From Roseinatronobacter monicus (GTDB taxonomy: Bacteria > Pseudomonadota > Alphaproteobacteria > Rhodobacterales > Rhodobacteraceae): a stretch of 64,000 nucleotides of DNA. Position numbers and translations under genes: made by a program. The notes beneath the pieces are model-generated. The model saw only the letters and a program-made list of their open reading frames with translations, did no database searches and was not told the origin of the DNA. The stretch covers positions 2,165,001-2,229,000 of the forward strand of contig NZ_VFPT01000001.1 in the NCBI RefSeq assembly GCF_006716865.1, given 5' to 3'. Of this stretch, positions 36,055 through 45,101 are shown in pieces. Each line of letters begins with the position of its first letter. Within the stretch, counting starts at the first letter, position 1.

Positions 36055-36777
36055 ATGATCCTCTACCCCGCAATCGACCTGAAAGATGGACAATGTGTGC
36101 GCCTGTTCAAAGGTGAGATGGATCAGGCGACAGTGTTCAACGACAACCCCGCAGCACAGGGCCTCGCATTTGCGCAGCAAGGGGCTGAATGGCTGCATCT
36201 GGTCGATCTGAATGGCGCGTTTGCGGGCACTCCGGTCAATGCGCAGGCAGTTGAGGCGATACTCGATGCAGTCACGATCCCCTGTCAGTTGGGCGGCGGC
36301 ATTCGGGACATGGCGACAATCGAGGGCTGGTTGAAGCGCGGTTTGCAGCGCGTGATCCTTGGGACGGTCGCGGTCGAAAACCCCGCACTGGTGCGCGAAG
36401 CGGCAGCCACCTTTCCCGGTCAGGTCGCGGTGGGCATTGATGCGCGCGAGGGGCGTGTCGCCACCAAGGGCTGGGCGACAGAGACTGATGTCAATGTCAT
36501 TGATTTGGCGCGCCAGTTTGAAGATGCCGGGGTCGCGGCGATTATCTATACCGACATCAACCGCGACGGCGCGATGCAGGGGCCGAATGTAGAGGCAACG
36601 GCAGCACTGGCGCGCGCAGTGACAATTCCGGTCATCGCCTCGGGCGGGGTATCGCGGCTGGAAGACCTGATCGCACTGCGCGATTGCGGCGCAAAGCTGG
36701 ACGGTGCCATTTCCGGGCGCGCGCTGTATGATGGCAAGCTGGATCTGGCCGAAGCGCTGGCCGTCCTGAAAGGCTAA
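36055..36777 (+). CDS. hisA: HisA phosphoribosylformimino-AICAR isomerase
   Basis: A 240-residue TIM-barrel enzyme of histidine synthesis that isomerises ProFAR to PRFAR. It begins [20 protein letters not shown] with the catalytic Asp in [15 protein letters not shown] and [19 protein letters not shown] hold the phosphate-binding and second catalytic aspartate regions. Here hisA stands without hisH or hisF, unlike the common hisBHAF order. It is convergent with the DNA alkylation repair gene, three bases apart. Confidence 0.96.
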   Translation: MILYPAIDLKDGQCVRLFKGEMDQATVFNDNPAAQGLAFAQQGAEWLHLVDLNGAFAGTPVNAQAVEAILDAVTIPCQLGGGIRDMATIEGWLKRGLQRVILGTVAVENPALVREAAATFPGQVAVGIDAREGRVATKGWATETDVNVIDLARQFEDAGVAAIIYTDINRDGAMQGPNVEATAALARAVTIPVIASGGVSRLEDLIALRDCGAKLDGAISGRALYDGKLDLAEALAVLKG

Positions 36778-36780
36778 GCG

Positions 36781-37470
36781 CTACTGCGGCATAATCAGGC
36801 GCATTGCTTCGGTCTTGGCCCCTTTGGTCAGCGCAGCACCCGGCCCTTCGAGAAATTGCACAACACGATCCGGATCGCGGCGCGACAACTCGCGCAGCCA
36901 CCATCCAATGGCTTTCTGGATAAAGCGGTCGCGGTCGGGCACATAGCCTTCTGCCCAACCCAGCACGCGCTCGCGCACGGCCAGATCATCAGCTTTCGGG
37001 TGGGGCAGACGCGCCCATGGCAGGGTCATGACCAAAGCGGCACGACGGGTCCACATATTGGCGCTTTGTGTCCACCCATCCACCGCGTCCAGCCGCGCAG
37101 GCACGGCCTGCAAACGCTTCGCACCCGCAATAGAGGCCGCATCGGCCAGTGCCCAACTGTCAAACCCCTGCGCCCACTGGGAAATAATGTCCCAAACCGG
37201 CGCGTCATCGGGTCGGATACGCGCCTGTGTCAGCAATTTGGCCGCCAGAATGCCGCCCTCATGCACCTCGCCTTGCCACAACTCTTGCGCCAAGGCGCAG
37301 CGCTCCGCCAAGTCCAGATCCGCGCGCAAGCCGCGCGCCAGCTCATCAAGCGCAGCGGCAGGCACACCCAAAAAGGTGCGGGCCGTCTTGTGATAGGCTG
37401 CCATCTCGGCGGCCTTGGTGCTGTCGCCCATCGCGCTCAGCGTGGCGATCATATCCTGAAATGTGCTCAT
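36781..37470 (-). CDS. DNA alkylation repair protein (AlkD-like)
   Basis: A 229-residue HEAT-repeat-like DNA glycosylase of the AlkC/AlkD family. Helical repeats with conserved Trp/Asp, such as LAQELWQGEVHEGGILAAKL and SQWAQGFDSWALADAASIAG, then WTRRAALVMTLPWARL and RDRFIQKAIGWWLRELSRRD match the family, which removes 3- and 7-alkylpurines. Start overlaps the glmS stop by four bases (ATGA), so it is the third gene of a glmU-glmS operon, which is functionally unexpected. Confidence 0.92.
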   Translation of the reverse strand: MSTFQDMIATLSAMGDSTKAAEMAAYHKTARTFLGVPAAALDELARGLRADLDLAERCALAQELWQGEVHEGGILAAKLLTQARIRPDDAPVWDIISQWAQGFDSWALADAASIAGAKRLQAVPARLDAVDGWTQSANMWTRRAALVMTLPWARLPHPKADDLAVRERVLGWAEGYVPDRDRFIQKAIGWWLRELSRRDPDRVVQFLEGPGAALTKGAKTEAMRLIMPQ

Positions 37471-39284
37471 TCCACCGTCACCGATTTCGCCAGATTGCGC
37501 GGCTGGTCCACATCGGTGCCCCTGTGCAGCGCGGTGTGATAGGCGATCAGTTGCGCTGGCACCGCGTAAACGATGGGTGCGATGAAATCCGGCACTGTAG
37601 GCATTTGCAGCCGGAAAGGCACATCCCCCGCCTCGGCCAACCCTTTGGCGTCCGAGATCAGCAACACTTTGCCTTGGCGCGCCATGACTTCCTGCATGTT
37701 CGAGACTGTCTTTTCAAACAGCGCATCATGGGGGGCAAAGACGATCACAGGCAAATCGGTGTCGATCAGCGCAATGGGGCCGTGCTTTAGTTCACCTGCT
37801 GCATAAGCTTCGGCGTGTATATAGCTGATTTCTTTAAGCTTTAACGCACCTTCAAGCGCAAGCGGGAACATCACCCCGCGCCCCAGGAACAGCACGTCGC
37901 GCGCCTGTGCCAAAGCTTCGGACATGCGTTTGATCTCTTCTTCCCGGTCCAGCGCCTGCGCCACAAAGCCCGGCAGCAACCGCAATTCGGCCAGACGCGC
38001 ATCGAAATCCTCACCGCTCAGGAAACCACGATCAAGGCCCGCCTTTAGCGCCAAAAGTGCCAGCACCTGCAACTGTGCCGTGAACGCCTTGGTCGAGGCG
38101 ACGCCAATTTCTGGCCCCGCATGGATGGGCAAAGCCACATCGCTTTCGCGCGCAATCGACGAGGTGGGCACATTGACCACAGACAAGACCTGCGCGACAT
38201 GGGGACGGACATGGCGCAACGCGGCCAATGTATCCGCCGTCTCGCCGGACTGGCTGACAAACAGCGCCATGTTTGACAGCCCAAGCACCGGGTCACGGTA
38301 GCGAAACTCGGACGCGATATCCAATTCAACCGCAAGCCCTGCATATTTCTCGAACCAGTATTTGGCCACCTGACAGGCATAAAAGGCCGTGCCACATGCC
38401 ACCATAATCAAGCGGTCTGCGCTTGCGAAATCAATCGCATCCGGCAGGTCTATGCGGTCATGGTCCAGCCCGGAATAAAAACCCATCGCCGCTTTCAGCA
38501 CCGCGGGTTGTTCGGCCATTTCCTTGGCCATGAAATGTCGGTGTCCTGCCTTGTCCACGCGGGCTGTATCAACATTGATCTGCGTCAGGGGGCGTGCGGT
38601 CTGCTGATCGTCGGCATCGAATATCTGTACGCCCGCACGCGACAGTATCGCCCAGTCGCCTTCTTCCAGATAGGTGATGCGGTCGGTCATCTCAGCAAGC
38701 GCAATCGCGTCTGAGCCCAGATACATCTCACCCTCGCCATGCCCGATGCACAGCGGAGAGCCGCGCCGCGCGCAGATAATCAGGTCTTCTTCGCCATCGA
38801 ACAGAAAGGCCAAGGCAAATGCCCCTTCCAGCCGCTTCAGGGTCGCGCGCGCGGCTTGCACGGGCGTCATGCCCTGATCCAGATAATGGCTGGTCAGTTG
38901 CACGATGGTTTCCGTGTCGGTTTCGCTGCTGAATTCCGCGCCTTGCAAGGTCAACTCGTCACGCAAAGCGCGGTAATTCTCGATGATCCCGTTATGCACA
39001 ACAGCCACGCGGCCCGTGCGGTGCGGATGCGCATTGGCCACACTTGGCCCGCCATGCGTCGCCCAGCGCGTATGGCCAATGCCGACGCGGCCGGGCAAAG
39101 GGTCATGGACCAGCGTGTCGGACAGATTGATCAGCTTGCCGACCGCGCGCCGCCTGTCCAACTGATTGCGGTGGACAGTTGCAATGCCAGCACTGTCATA
39201 GCCGCGATATTCCAGCCGTTTCAGAGCATCCAAAATCTGCGGCGATACTTCGTGATTGCCCAGAACGCCCACAATTCCACACAT
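37467..39284 (-). CDS. glmS: Glucosamine-6-phosphate synthase
   Basis: A 605-residue isomerising glutamine-fructose-6-phosphate transaminase. MCGIVGVLGN at the N-terminus exposes the catalytic Cys at position 2 of the glutaminase domain, and GHTRWATHGGPS and the two SIS sugar-isomerase domains follow (FVSQSGETADTLAAL; MFPLALEGALKLKEISYIHA), ending PRNLAKSVTVE. It makes glucosamine 6-phosphate, the first step to UDP-GlcNAc. It follows glmU by six bases and precedes the alkylation repair gene. Confidence 0.97.
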   Translation of the reverse strand: MCGIVGVLGNHEVSPQILDALKRLEYRGYDSAGIATVHRNQLDRRRAVGKLINLSDTLVHDPLPGRVGIGHTRWATHGGPSVANAHPHRTGRVAVVHNGIIENYRALRDELTLQGAEFSSETDTETIVQLTSHYLDQGMTPVQAARATLKRLEGAFALAFLFDGEEDLIICARRGSPLCIGHGEGEMYLGSDAIALAEMTDRITYLEEGDWAILSRAGVQIFDADDQQTARPLTQINVDTARVDKAGHRHFMAKEMAEQPAVLKAAMGFYSGLDHDRIDLPDAIDFASADRLIMVACGTAFYACQVAKYWFEKYAGLAVELDIASEFRYRDPVLGLSNMALFVSQSGETADTLAALRHVRPHVAQVLSVVNVPTSSIARESDVALPIHAGPEIGVASTKAFTAQLQVLALLALKAGLDRGFLSGEDFDARLAELRLLPGFVAQALDREEEIKRMSEALAQARDVLFLGRGVMFPLALEGALKLKEISYIHAEAYAAGELKHGPIALIDTDLPVIVFAPHDALFEKTVSNMQEVMARQGKVLLISDAKGLAEAGDVPFRLQMPTVPDFIAPIVYAVPAQLIAYHTALHRGTDVDQPRNLAKSVTVE

Positions 39285-39290
39285 CTGCCC

Positions 39291-40637
39291 CTAGCCTTTC
39301 ATTTTCGCTGCCTTGGCCGCACGCAACCGGTCCATCAGCCGTTTGCCAAGGCCCGGCTTGGTGTCCTGCCGCGCGCGCCCCAGCGCCAATGCGCCCTCCG
39401 GCACATCTGATGTTATGACAGAGCCGGACCCGGTCATCGCCTCTGCGCCCACGCGCACAGGGGCCACCAACATGGTGGACGACCCGATAAAGGCGCCTTC
39501 GCCGATTTCGGTATGGTGCTTGAACACACCATCATAATTGCACGTCACTGTCCCTGCCCCTAGATTGGCACGCGCACCAATGGTCGCATCGCCCACATAG
39601 GACAGGTGATTGACCTTGGCCCCCTCGCCCAGTTCGGCGTTCTTTATCTCGACGAAATTGCCGACGCGCACATCCTCGGACAGTTCCGCACCGGGGCGCA
39701 ACCGCGCATAGGGGCCGACAACCGCCCCACGGCTGACATGCGCCCCTTCGAGATGGCTGAAGGCGCGGATCGTCGCGCCGTTCTCGACCGTCACACCGGG
39801 GCCGAACACGACAAACTGCTCCACAATCGCGCCGCGCCCGACGACAGTGTCTTGTGCGAAATAGACGGTTTCAGGGGCCACGAGAATTGCGCCATCTTCC
39901 ACGGCCTCAGCCCTTGCGCGCGCCTGAAAAGAGACTTCTGCCTGCGCCAGCTCGGCGCGGGTGTTGATGCCCAATGTCTCTGCCTCGGGGCAGGTGACAA
40001 CGCCAGCAGACAGGCCCTTCGCTGTGGCCAGTGCGACAATATCGGTCAGGTAATACTCTCCTGCGGCATTGTCGTTGCCCACTTGCGCGATCAGGTCGAA
40101 CAGGGTGGCGCGATCCGCACAAATCACGCCGCTGTTGCACAGGGTGATGGCGCGCTCTGCCTCGGTCGCATCCTTGAATTCGACAATCCGCTCCAGCGTG
40201 TCACCTGTTGTGACCAGACGCCCATAGCGCCCCGGATCAGCCGCCTCAAACCCGAGCACCACGACATCATGGGTTTTGCGCGCCGCGATCATCGCATCAA
40301 GGGTTTCGCCACGGATAAAAGGTGTGTCGCCATACAGCACAACCACATCGCCGGGTGCCCCTGCCAAGGCCGCGCCGGCCTGAGCCACCGCATGGGCCGT
40401 GCCAAGCTGCGCCTCTTGCGTCACGACAATCGCGGCCTCATCCTCGGCGTGCACAACTTGTGCGACAGCGTCCCCCCCATGTCCGACCACAACGACAACA
40501 CGGTCCGGGTCCAGCGCGCGCCCTGCCCGCATGGCGTGCACGACGAGGGGTGCGGCCCCCAGCGGGTGCAGAACCTTCGGCAGATCGGATTGCATGCGAC
40601 TGCCTTGTCCGGCAGCCAGTATGACGAGTGAAACCAT
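39291..40637 (-). CDS. glmU: Bifunctional GlmU: GlcNAc-1-P uridyltransferase / acetyltransferase
   Basis: A 448-residue enzyme with an N-terminal pyrophosphorylase (VILAAGQGSRMQSDLPKVLH, GDTPFIRGETL) and a C-terminal left-handed beta-helix acetyltransferase (repeats such as GATIRAFSHLEGAHVSRGAV, NFVEIKNAELGEGAKVNHLSY). It converts glucosamine 1-phosphate to UDP-GlcNAc for murein and lipid A. The start MVSLVILAAGQGSRM at 40635-40637 follows family practice. Same operon as glmS, so the pathway's first and last steps are co-transcribed. Confidence 0.95.
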   Translation of the reverse strand: MVSLVILAAGQGSRMQSDLPKVLHPLGAAPLVVHAMRAGRALDPDRVVVVVGHGGDAVAQVVHAEDEAAIVVTQEAQLGTAHAVAQAGAALAGAPGDVVVLYGDTPFIRGETLDAMIAARKTHDVVVLGFEAADPGRYGRLVTTGDTLERIVEFKDATEAERAITLCNSGVICADRATLFDLIAQVGNDNAAGEYYLTDIVALATAKGLSAGVVTCPEAETLGINTRAELAQAEVSFQARARAEAVEDGAILVAPETVYFAQDTVVGRGAIVEQFVVFGPGVTVENGATIRAFSHLEGAHVSRGAVVGPYARLRPGAELSEDVRVGNFVEIKNAELGEGAKVNHLSYVGDATIGARANLGAGTVTCNYDGVFKHHTEIGEGAFIGSSTMLVAPVRVGAEAMTGSGSVITSDVPEGALALGRARQDTKPGLGKRLMDRLRAAKAAKMKG

Positions 40638-40844
40638 CATGAAATCGCGTATCCTGCTAGTAAATTCTACTGTGTTCTTCGCGCAGATAGCGGTTCCGCC
40701 GCAAGGGGCGCAAGGGTCACTTGTGATTTCACCCTGTAACACAGGCAAAGAGGCGCCAATCTTTTGCCAGTTTGACCGAAATCAACGACCGCGCCTATAG
40801 TTCATGGGCAGAGTGATCGCGCGAAACAGGAAAGGACATCCCAG

Positions 40845-41258
40845 ATGTATAGCAGAATTATCGTCGCGGTTGATCTGGAACAGATCGAACAAGGGCGCGC
40901 CCTGTTGACCCGCGCGGCATCCTTGCTGGATGCGGGCGGTGAAATCAGGCTGCTGCATGTGCTTGAAGAAGTGCCGGGATATATTGCGGCAGAACTTCCC
41001 AGCGACATATCGGATCGCCGCCGCGCCGAAGCCGCAGTAGAACTGCGCGCGATGATTGACCCGCAAGACGATCTGCGCGTGGCACATGAGGTGCGCCACG
41101 GGGCCGCTTCCGGGCAGATCATTCAGGCAGCCGAAGATTCCGGCGCTGACCTGATCATGATCGCAAGCCACAAGCCGGGCCTGCGGGACTATTTTATTGG
41201 CTCTACCGCTGCACGCGTGATACGTCATGCGAAATGCTCGGTTCTTGTAGAACGCTGA
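40845..41258 (+). CDS. Universal stress protein, copy 1
   Basis: A 137-residue UspA-like protein: MYSRIIVAVDLEQIEQGRAL, LHVLEEVPGYIAAELPSDI, then IMIASHKPGLRDYFIGSTAA with the GSTAARVIRHAKCSVLVER C-terminus. The IGSTAARV segment is in the usual nucleotide-binding place. It is the first of three tandem usp genes on the plus strand, and is more diverged from copies 2 and 3 than they are from each other. AGGAAAGGA lies upstream. Divergent from glmU. Confidence 0.92.
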   Translation: MYSRIIVAVDLEQIEQGRALLTRAASLLDAGGEIRLLHVLEEVPGYIAAELPSDISDRRRAEAAVELRAMIDPQDDLRVAHEVRHGAASGQIIQAAEDSGADLIMIASHKPGLRDYFIGSTAARVIRHAKCSVLVER

Positions 41259-41282
41259 ATGACACAAACAGGAGAACCTACC

Positions 41283-41699
41283 ATGTATAAATCCATCGTG
41301 ATCGCTGCCGCCCTTTTCAACGAAGGGGCCACCACGCGTGCGGCACTGACAAAAGCGCAAACCCTGCTGGATGATGGCGGCACAATTACCCTTGTGCACG
41401 TGATTGACGAGGTTCCGGGCTATGTCGCAGCGTCGATCCCGAAAGAGCATCTGAGCGCGCGCAGACGCGAGGTTGAAGACCAGTTGGCGCAAATTGCGAA
41501 AAGTGCGCAAGGGATGAATGTGAAAACTGTTATCCGCGAGGGCCAGCCTTCGGCGTCGATTCTGGGTGCTGCAAAAGAAGCCGGTGCAGACCTGATCATG
41601 ATCGCCAGCCACAAACCGGGGTTGAGCGACTATTTCATCGGCTCGACCGCCGCGCGGATCGTGCGCCACGCCCCTGTTTCGGTCTTGGTCACGCGCTAA
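41283..41699 (+). CDS. Universal stress protein, copy 2
   Basis: A 138-residue UspA-like protein, start ATG at 41283 after AGGAG (41271-41275). It begins MYKSIVIAAALFNEGATTRA and ends GSTAARIVRHAPVSVLVTR, with the same SHKPGLSDYFIGS core as the neighbouring copies. It follows copy 1 by 24 bases and probably forms an operon with it. Two strong hairpins lie between this gene and copy 3. Confidence 0.92.
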   Translation: MYKSIVIAAALFNEGATTRAALTKAQTLLDDGGTITLVHVIDEVPGYVAASIPKEHLSARRREVEDQLAQIAKSAQGMNVKTVIREGQPSASILGAAKEAGADLIMIASHKPGLSDYFIGSTAARIVRHAPVSVLVTR

Positions 41700-41711
41700 G
41701 GCAAAGGTATT

Positions 41712-41797
41712 GGGCGGTGTGGTCACACCGCCCGGCAGATTTGTTGCCTTGAATGAACACCTGTGCAATTCTGCCCCCCAAATCGCTTTGGGGGGCA
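41712..41797. terminator. Two perfect hairpins between usp copies 2 and 3
   Basis: GGGCGGTGTG-GT-CACACCGCCC (41712-41733) and TGCCCCCCAAA-TCGC-TTTGGGGGGCA (41772-41797) are exact stems of 10 and 11 bp. The first may terminate or attenuate the usp1-2 message; the second lies 43 bases before the usp3 start and may act as an mRNA stabiliser or as a terminator. Neither has a long U-run. Confidence 0.5.
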
Positions 41798-41840
41798 TCA
41801 GTATCAGGACCAAGCCCGCACAGAACTGAAGGAACACAAA

Positions 41841-42257
41841 ATGTATAAATCTATCGTCGTCGCGGTGGCCCTGTTCAACAAAGGTGCGACCAGTCGCGCC
41901 CTGATCCAGAAAGCCAACAAGCTGCTCGATGCGGGCGGCAGCATCACACTTGTGCATGTGCTGGACGAAGTTCCCGCCTATCTGGCCGCTGCGGTTGCGC
42001 GCGAACAATTGCTGGAGCATCGCAAAGCCATCCGCGAGCAGCTTGATTCACTGGCCTCTGTCGCCAAGGCAAAGACCGTCGATATCGACATTCGCGGCGG
42101 GCGCCCGTCAGAGAATATTCTGGCCTGCGCGCAAGATTGCAATGCAGACCTGATTATGGTCGCCAGCCACAAGCCGGGGATGAGCGATTATTTCATCGGC
42201 TCCACCGCGTCGCGGGTTGTGCGCCACTCCCAGATATCGGTGCTTGTGTCACGCTGA
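41841..42257 (+). CDS. Universal stress protein, copy 3
   Basis: A 138-residue UspA-like protein, start ATG at 41841 with AAGGAA upstream. It begins MYKSIVVAVALFNKGATSRA and ends GSTASRVVRHSQISVLVSR. The conserved SHKPGMSDYFIGS matches copies 1 and 2, and N-terminal similarity makes copies 2 and 3 look like a recent duplication. The intergenic region before it is longer than between copies 1 and 2, so it may have its own promoter. It is 85 bases upstream of the RACo-like gene. Confidence 0.92.
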   Translation: MYKSIVVAVALFNKGATSRALIQKANKLLDAGGSITLVHVLDEVPAYLAAAVAREQLLEHRKAIREQLDSLASVAKAKTVDIDIRGGRPSENILACAQDCNADLIMVASHKPGMSDYFIGSTASRVVRHSQISVLVSR

Positions 42258-42342
42258 CGGGTTTTCGGCATGTTGTGCCGCGATCCGGCCTTTCCTCTGC
42301 CGCTCAGACGGTTATCTGAGGCATGACTTCAGGAGGGACGGC

Positions 42343-44382
42343 ATGTCAGACGCTCTGGTTATTTTCACACCATCAGGCAAGCGGGGCCGCTTTGCGTTAG
42401 GCACCCCGGTTTTGACCGCTGCGCGGCAGTTGGGGGTGGACCTTGATTCTGTCTGTGGCGGGCGCGGCATTTGCTCGAAATGTCAGATCACGCCGGGATC
42501 GGGCGAATATTCCAAACATGGCGTCACTGTCGCCCCCGACGCGCTGTCCGAGTGGAACTCGGTCGAGCAGCGCTATCACGACAAGCGCGGGCTGATCGCG
42601 GGGCGGCGGCTGGGCTGTCAGGCCAAGGTCATGGGCGATATCGTCATCGACGTGCCGCCCGAAAGTCAGGTGCACCGGCAAGTCGTGCGCAAGGCCGCGA
42701 CTGCGCGGGTCATGACGATGGACCCCGCCACACGGCTTTATTTCGTCGAGGTGCAGGAACCCGACATGCACGAACCCTCGGGCGATTTCGAGCGGCTGGG
42801 TGCGGCATTGCGCGCGGAATGGGACATACCAGATATCACCGCCGGGCTGGATGTGCTGCGCAAGCTGCAACCTGTGTTGCGCGAAGGGAAATGGCAGGTC
42901 ACTGTCGCCCTGCACAAAGATCACCAGATCGGCCCGCACCGCGTTCTCGACATCTGGCCCGGCCTGTACGAAGGCGGGCTATACGGGTTGGCCATTGATC
43001 TGGGGTCCACCACTATTGCCGCGCATCTGTGTGATCTGCGCACGGGCGAAGTTGTCACCTCCTCCGGGATCATGAACCCGCAGATCCGCTTTGGCGAAGA
43101 CCTGATGAGCCGCGTCAGCTATGTCATGATGAACCCAGGTGGCGATGTTGAAATGACGCGCGCTGTGCGTGAAGGGATGGACGCGCTGATCTTGGCGATT
43201 GCTGAGGAAGCGCAAGTTAGCGCCCGCGAGATCATGGAAGCCGTGATCGTCTGCAATCCGGTCATGCATCATCTGTTTCTGGGCATAGATCCGGTGGAAC
43301 TGGGGCAAGCCCCGTTTGCATTGGCCACCTCGGACGCCATCTCGCTGGATATTCGGGAACTGGGCATGAAGGCCCTGAACCCCGCCGCACGCGCCTATCT
43401 GCTGCCTTGCATCGCGGGCCATGTCGGTGCGGATGCCGCCGCTGTGGCCTTGTCCGAAAGCCCCGAGACATCGGATGATCTGGTGTTGGTGGTGGATGTG
43501 GGCACCAATGCCGAAATCCTGTTGGGCGACAAGCGGCGGGTTCTGGCCTGTTCTTCGCCCACGGGTCCGGCCTTTGAAGGGGCGCAAATTTCCTCTGGTC
43601 AGCGCGCGGCCCCCGGTGCGATTGAAAAAATCGAGATTGACCCCACCACCAAAGAGCCGCGCTTTCGGGTGATTGGCTGTGATCTGTGGTCAGACGAGCC
43701 GGGCTTTGACGCGGCCACCGCCCAGACCGGCATCACCGGTATCTGCGGTTCAGGCATTATCGAGGCGGTGGCCGAAATGCGCATGGCGGGGCTGGTCGAC
43801 CCGTCTGGCCTGATCGGATCAGCCGCGCAGACCGGCACATGGCGCAACCAGCCAGAGGGGCGGACCCATGCCTATCTGATCCATGATGCGACAGCCACAG
43901 GCGGGCCGCGAATCACAGTGACACAAGGCGATATCCGCGCGATCCAACTGGCAAAATCGGCGCTCTATGCAGGCGCGCGGTTGCTGATGGATGAAATCGG
44001 CACAGACCATGTGGACCGCGTGGTTCTGGCGGGCGCATTCGGGGCACATATCAGCCCTAAACATGCGATGGTTCTGGGCATGATCCCCGATGCGCTGCTG
44101 GCAAATGTCACCAGCGCGGGCAACGCCGCCGGGACGGGCGCGCGCATTGCGCTGTGCAATATCGGCGCACGCAGCGCGATCGAGGGCACTGTCCGGCGCA
44201 TTCACAAGGTCGAAACGGCAATTGAACCGCGCTTTCAGGAACATTTCGTCAATGCCAACGCCCTGCCCCACGCGGTCGATACGTTTCCGGAATTAAGCAA
44301 GATCGTCACCTTGCCGAATGTCAGCTTCAACACAGGGGGCGGCGATTCGGATGGGGGGCGGCGCAGACGACGCAGGGGCTAA
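42343..44382 (+). CDS. RACo/RamA-like corrinoid-activation protein (2Fe-2S plus ASKHA domain)
   Basis: A 679-residue protein. An N-terminal 2Fe-2S domain (Cys38, Cys44 and Cys47 in DSVCGGRGICSKCQI, Cys92 in RRLGCQAK) is joined to a middle domain and an ASKHA ATPase-like domain (GLAIDLGSTTIAAHLCDL, VVDVGTNAEILLGDK, VLAGAFGAHISPKHAMVLGM). This is the DUF4445 family, whose characterised members reduce or activate corrinoid proteins of methyltransferases. No corrinoid protein or methyltransferase lies in the window. AGGAGG precedes the ATG. The C-terminus is an odd GGGDSDGGRRRRRRG tail. Confidence 0.92.
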   Translation: MSDALVIFTPSGKRGRFALGTPVLTAARQLGVDLDSVCGGRGICSKCQITPGSGEYSKHGVTVAPDALSEWNSVEQRYHDKRGLIAGRRLGCQAKVMGDIVIDVPPESQVHRQVVRKAATARVMTMDPATRLYFVEVQEPDMHEPSGDFERLGAALRAEWDIPDITAGLDVLRKLQPVLREGKWQVTVALHKDHQIGPHRVLDIWPGLYEGGLYGLAIDLGSTTIAAHLCDLRTGEVVTSSGIMNPQIRFGEDLMSRVSYVMMNPGGDVEMTRAVREGMDALILAIAEEAQVSAREIMEAVIVCNPVMHHLFLGIDPVELGQAPFALATSDAISLDIRELGMKALNPAARAYLLPCIAGHVGADAAAVALSESPETSDDLVLVVDVGTNAEILLGDKRRVLACSSPTGPAFEGAQISSGQRAAPGAIEKIEIDPTTKEPRFRVIGCDLWSDEPGFDAATAQTGITGICGSGIIEAVAEMRMAGLVDPSGLIGSAAQTGTWRNQPEGRTHAYLIHDATATGGPRITVTQGDIRAIQLAKSALYAGARLLMDEIGTDHVDRVVLAGAFGAHISPKHAMVLGMIPDALLANVTSAGNAAGTGARIALCNIGARSAIEGTVRRIHKVETAIEPRFQEHFVNANALPHAVDTFPELSKIVTLPNVSFNTGGGDSDGGRRRRRRG

Positions 44383-44405
44383 GCCAGCGCTACCCGCCAG
44401 ATGAA

Positions 44406-44440
44406 AAAAGCCCGGATACCAGCAGGTATCCGGGCTTTTC
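44406..44440. terminator. Intrinsic terminator after the RACo-like gene
   Basis: A perfect 15-bp stem AAAAGCCCGGATACC-AGCA-GGTATCCGGGCTTTT (44406-44439) with flanking A and T tracts. It lies between convergent genes and should terminate both. Confidence 0.92.
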
Positions 44441-44459
44441 ATTTAGCCTTGGGCAAATA

Positions 44460-45101
44460 TCAGTTGCCAGTCATCTGACGCAGGCGTTCGGCAACCTGTT
44501 CCAGAAGTTCAGGGTTTTCACCGGCAGCTTGCAACAGGTTTTCGACGATTGCGCGGTCTGCCAAGCTCAGGTTGGCCGCGTCAATCTGCGCTCGGATCGA
44601 GTCGAGCGACAGGTCAAGGCCAAGGTCTTGCAGCTCAATCGCTTCGTCGATGGCGTCTGCCGTCTCTTCCGCGGCATCTGGTGACAGGTTTTCTTCTGCC
44701 TCTTGAACAGTGTCCTCAACCGCAGCTTCATCAGCGGCTTCAGCTTCGTCAGTGACGATGTCATCAACCATAGACTCGACGGTATCGGTGGTTGTCTCGA
44801 CTTCACCATCAACCGCGTCTTCAACGGTTTCGGCTGCATCATCTGCAACTTCATCCATCAATTCGTCGACTGTAGGCTCTTCTTCTTCGACAGCGTCTTC
44901 TTCAACGATGGGCTCTGCTTCTGGCTCGACCTCTTCCGGGGCATCAACCGGCTCTTCGACTTCAGGCTCTGTCACTTCGGGCGCAGGCGCCGTTTCGACC
45001 ACTGGTTCGACAACTTCAGGGGCCTGACGTGATTGAATTCCGAACCAAATACCAATGGCCGCTGCGGCGGCCGCAATTGCGATAAGAAGGGGTTTGTTCA
45101 T
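44460..45101 (-). CDS. Membrane-anchored acidic low-complexity protein
   Basis: A 212-residue protein (ATG at 45099-45101). It has a short N-terminal helix (LLIAIAAAAAAIGIWFGIQS), then roughly 120 residues dominated by Glu, Asp, Val, Ala and Pro, for example EEVEPEAEPIVEEDAVEEEE, then a more ordered C-terminus (LDLSLDSIRAQIDAANLSLA, LLQAAGENPELLEQVAERLR). It should protrude from the membrane as a strongly negative tail. I do not recognise a family. Its antisense strand reads as a Ser-rich frame, which is a shadow. Divergent from infC. Confidence 0.8.
   Translation of the reverse strand: MNKPLLIAIAAAAAAIGIWFGIQSRQAPEVVEPVVETAPAPEVTEPEVEEPVDAPEEVEPEAEPIVEEDAVEEEEPTVDELMDEVADDAAETVEDAVDGEVETTTDTVESMVDDIVTDEAEAADEAAVEDTVQEAEENLSPDAAEETADAIDEAIELQDLGLDLSLDSIRAQIDAANLSLADRAIVENLLQAAGENPELLEQVAERLRQMTGN

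Noticed and set aside
44710..45027. A Ser-rich plus-strand frame opposite the acidic protein
   Set aside because: Reverse-strand image of the Glu/Asp codons; composition and absence of a ribosome site show that it is not a gene.
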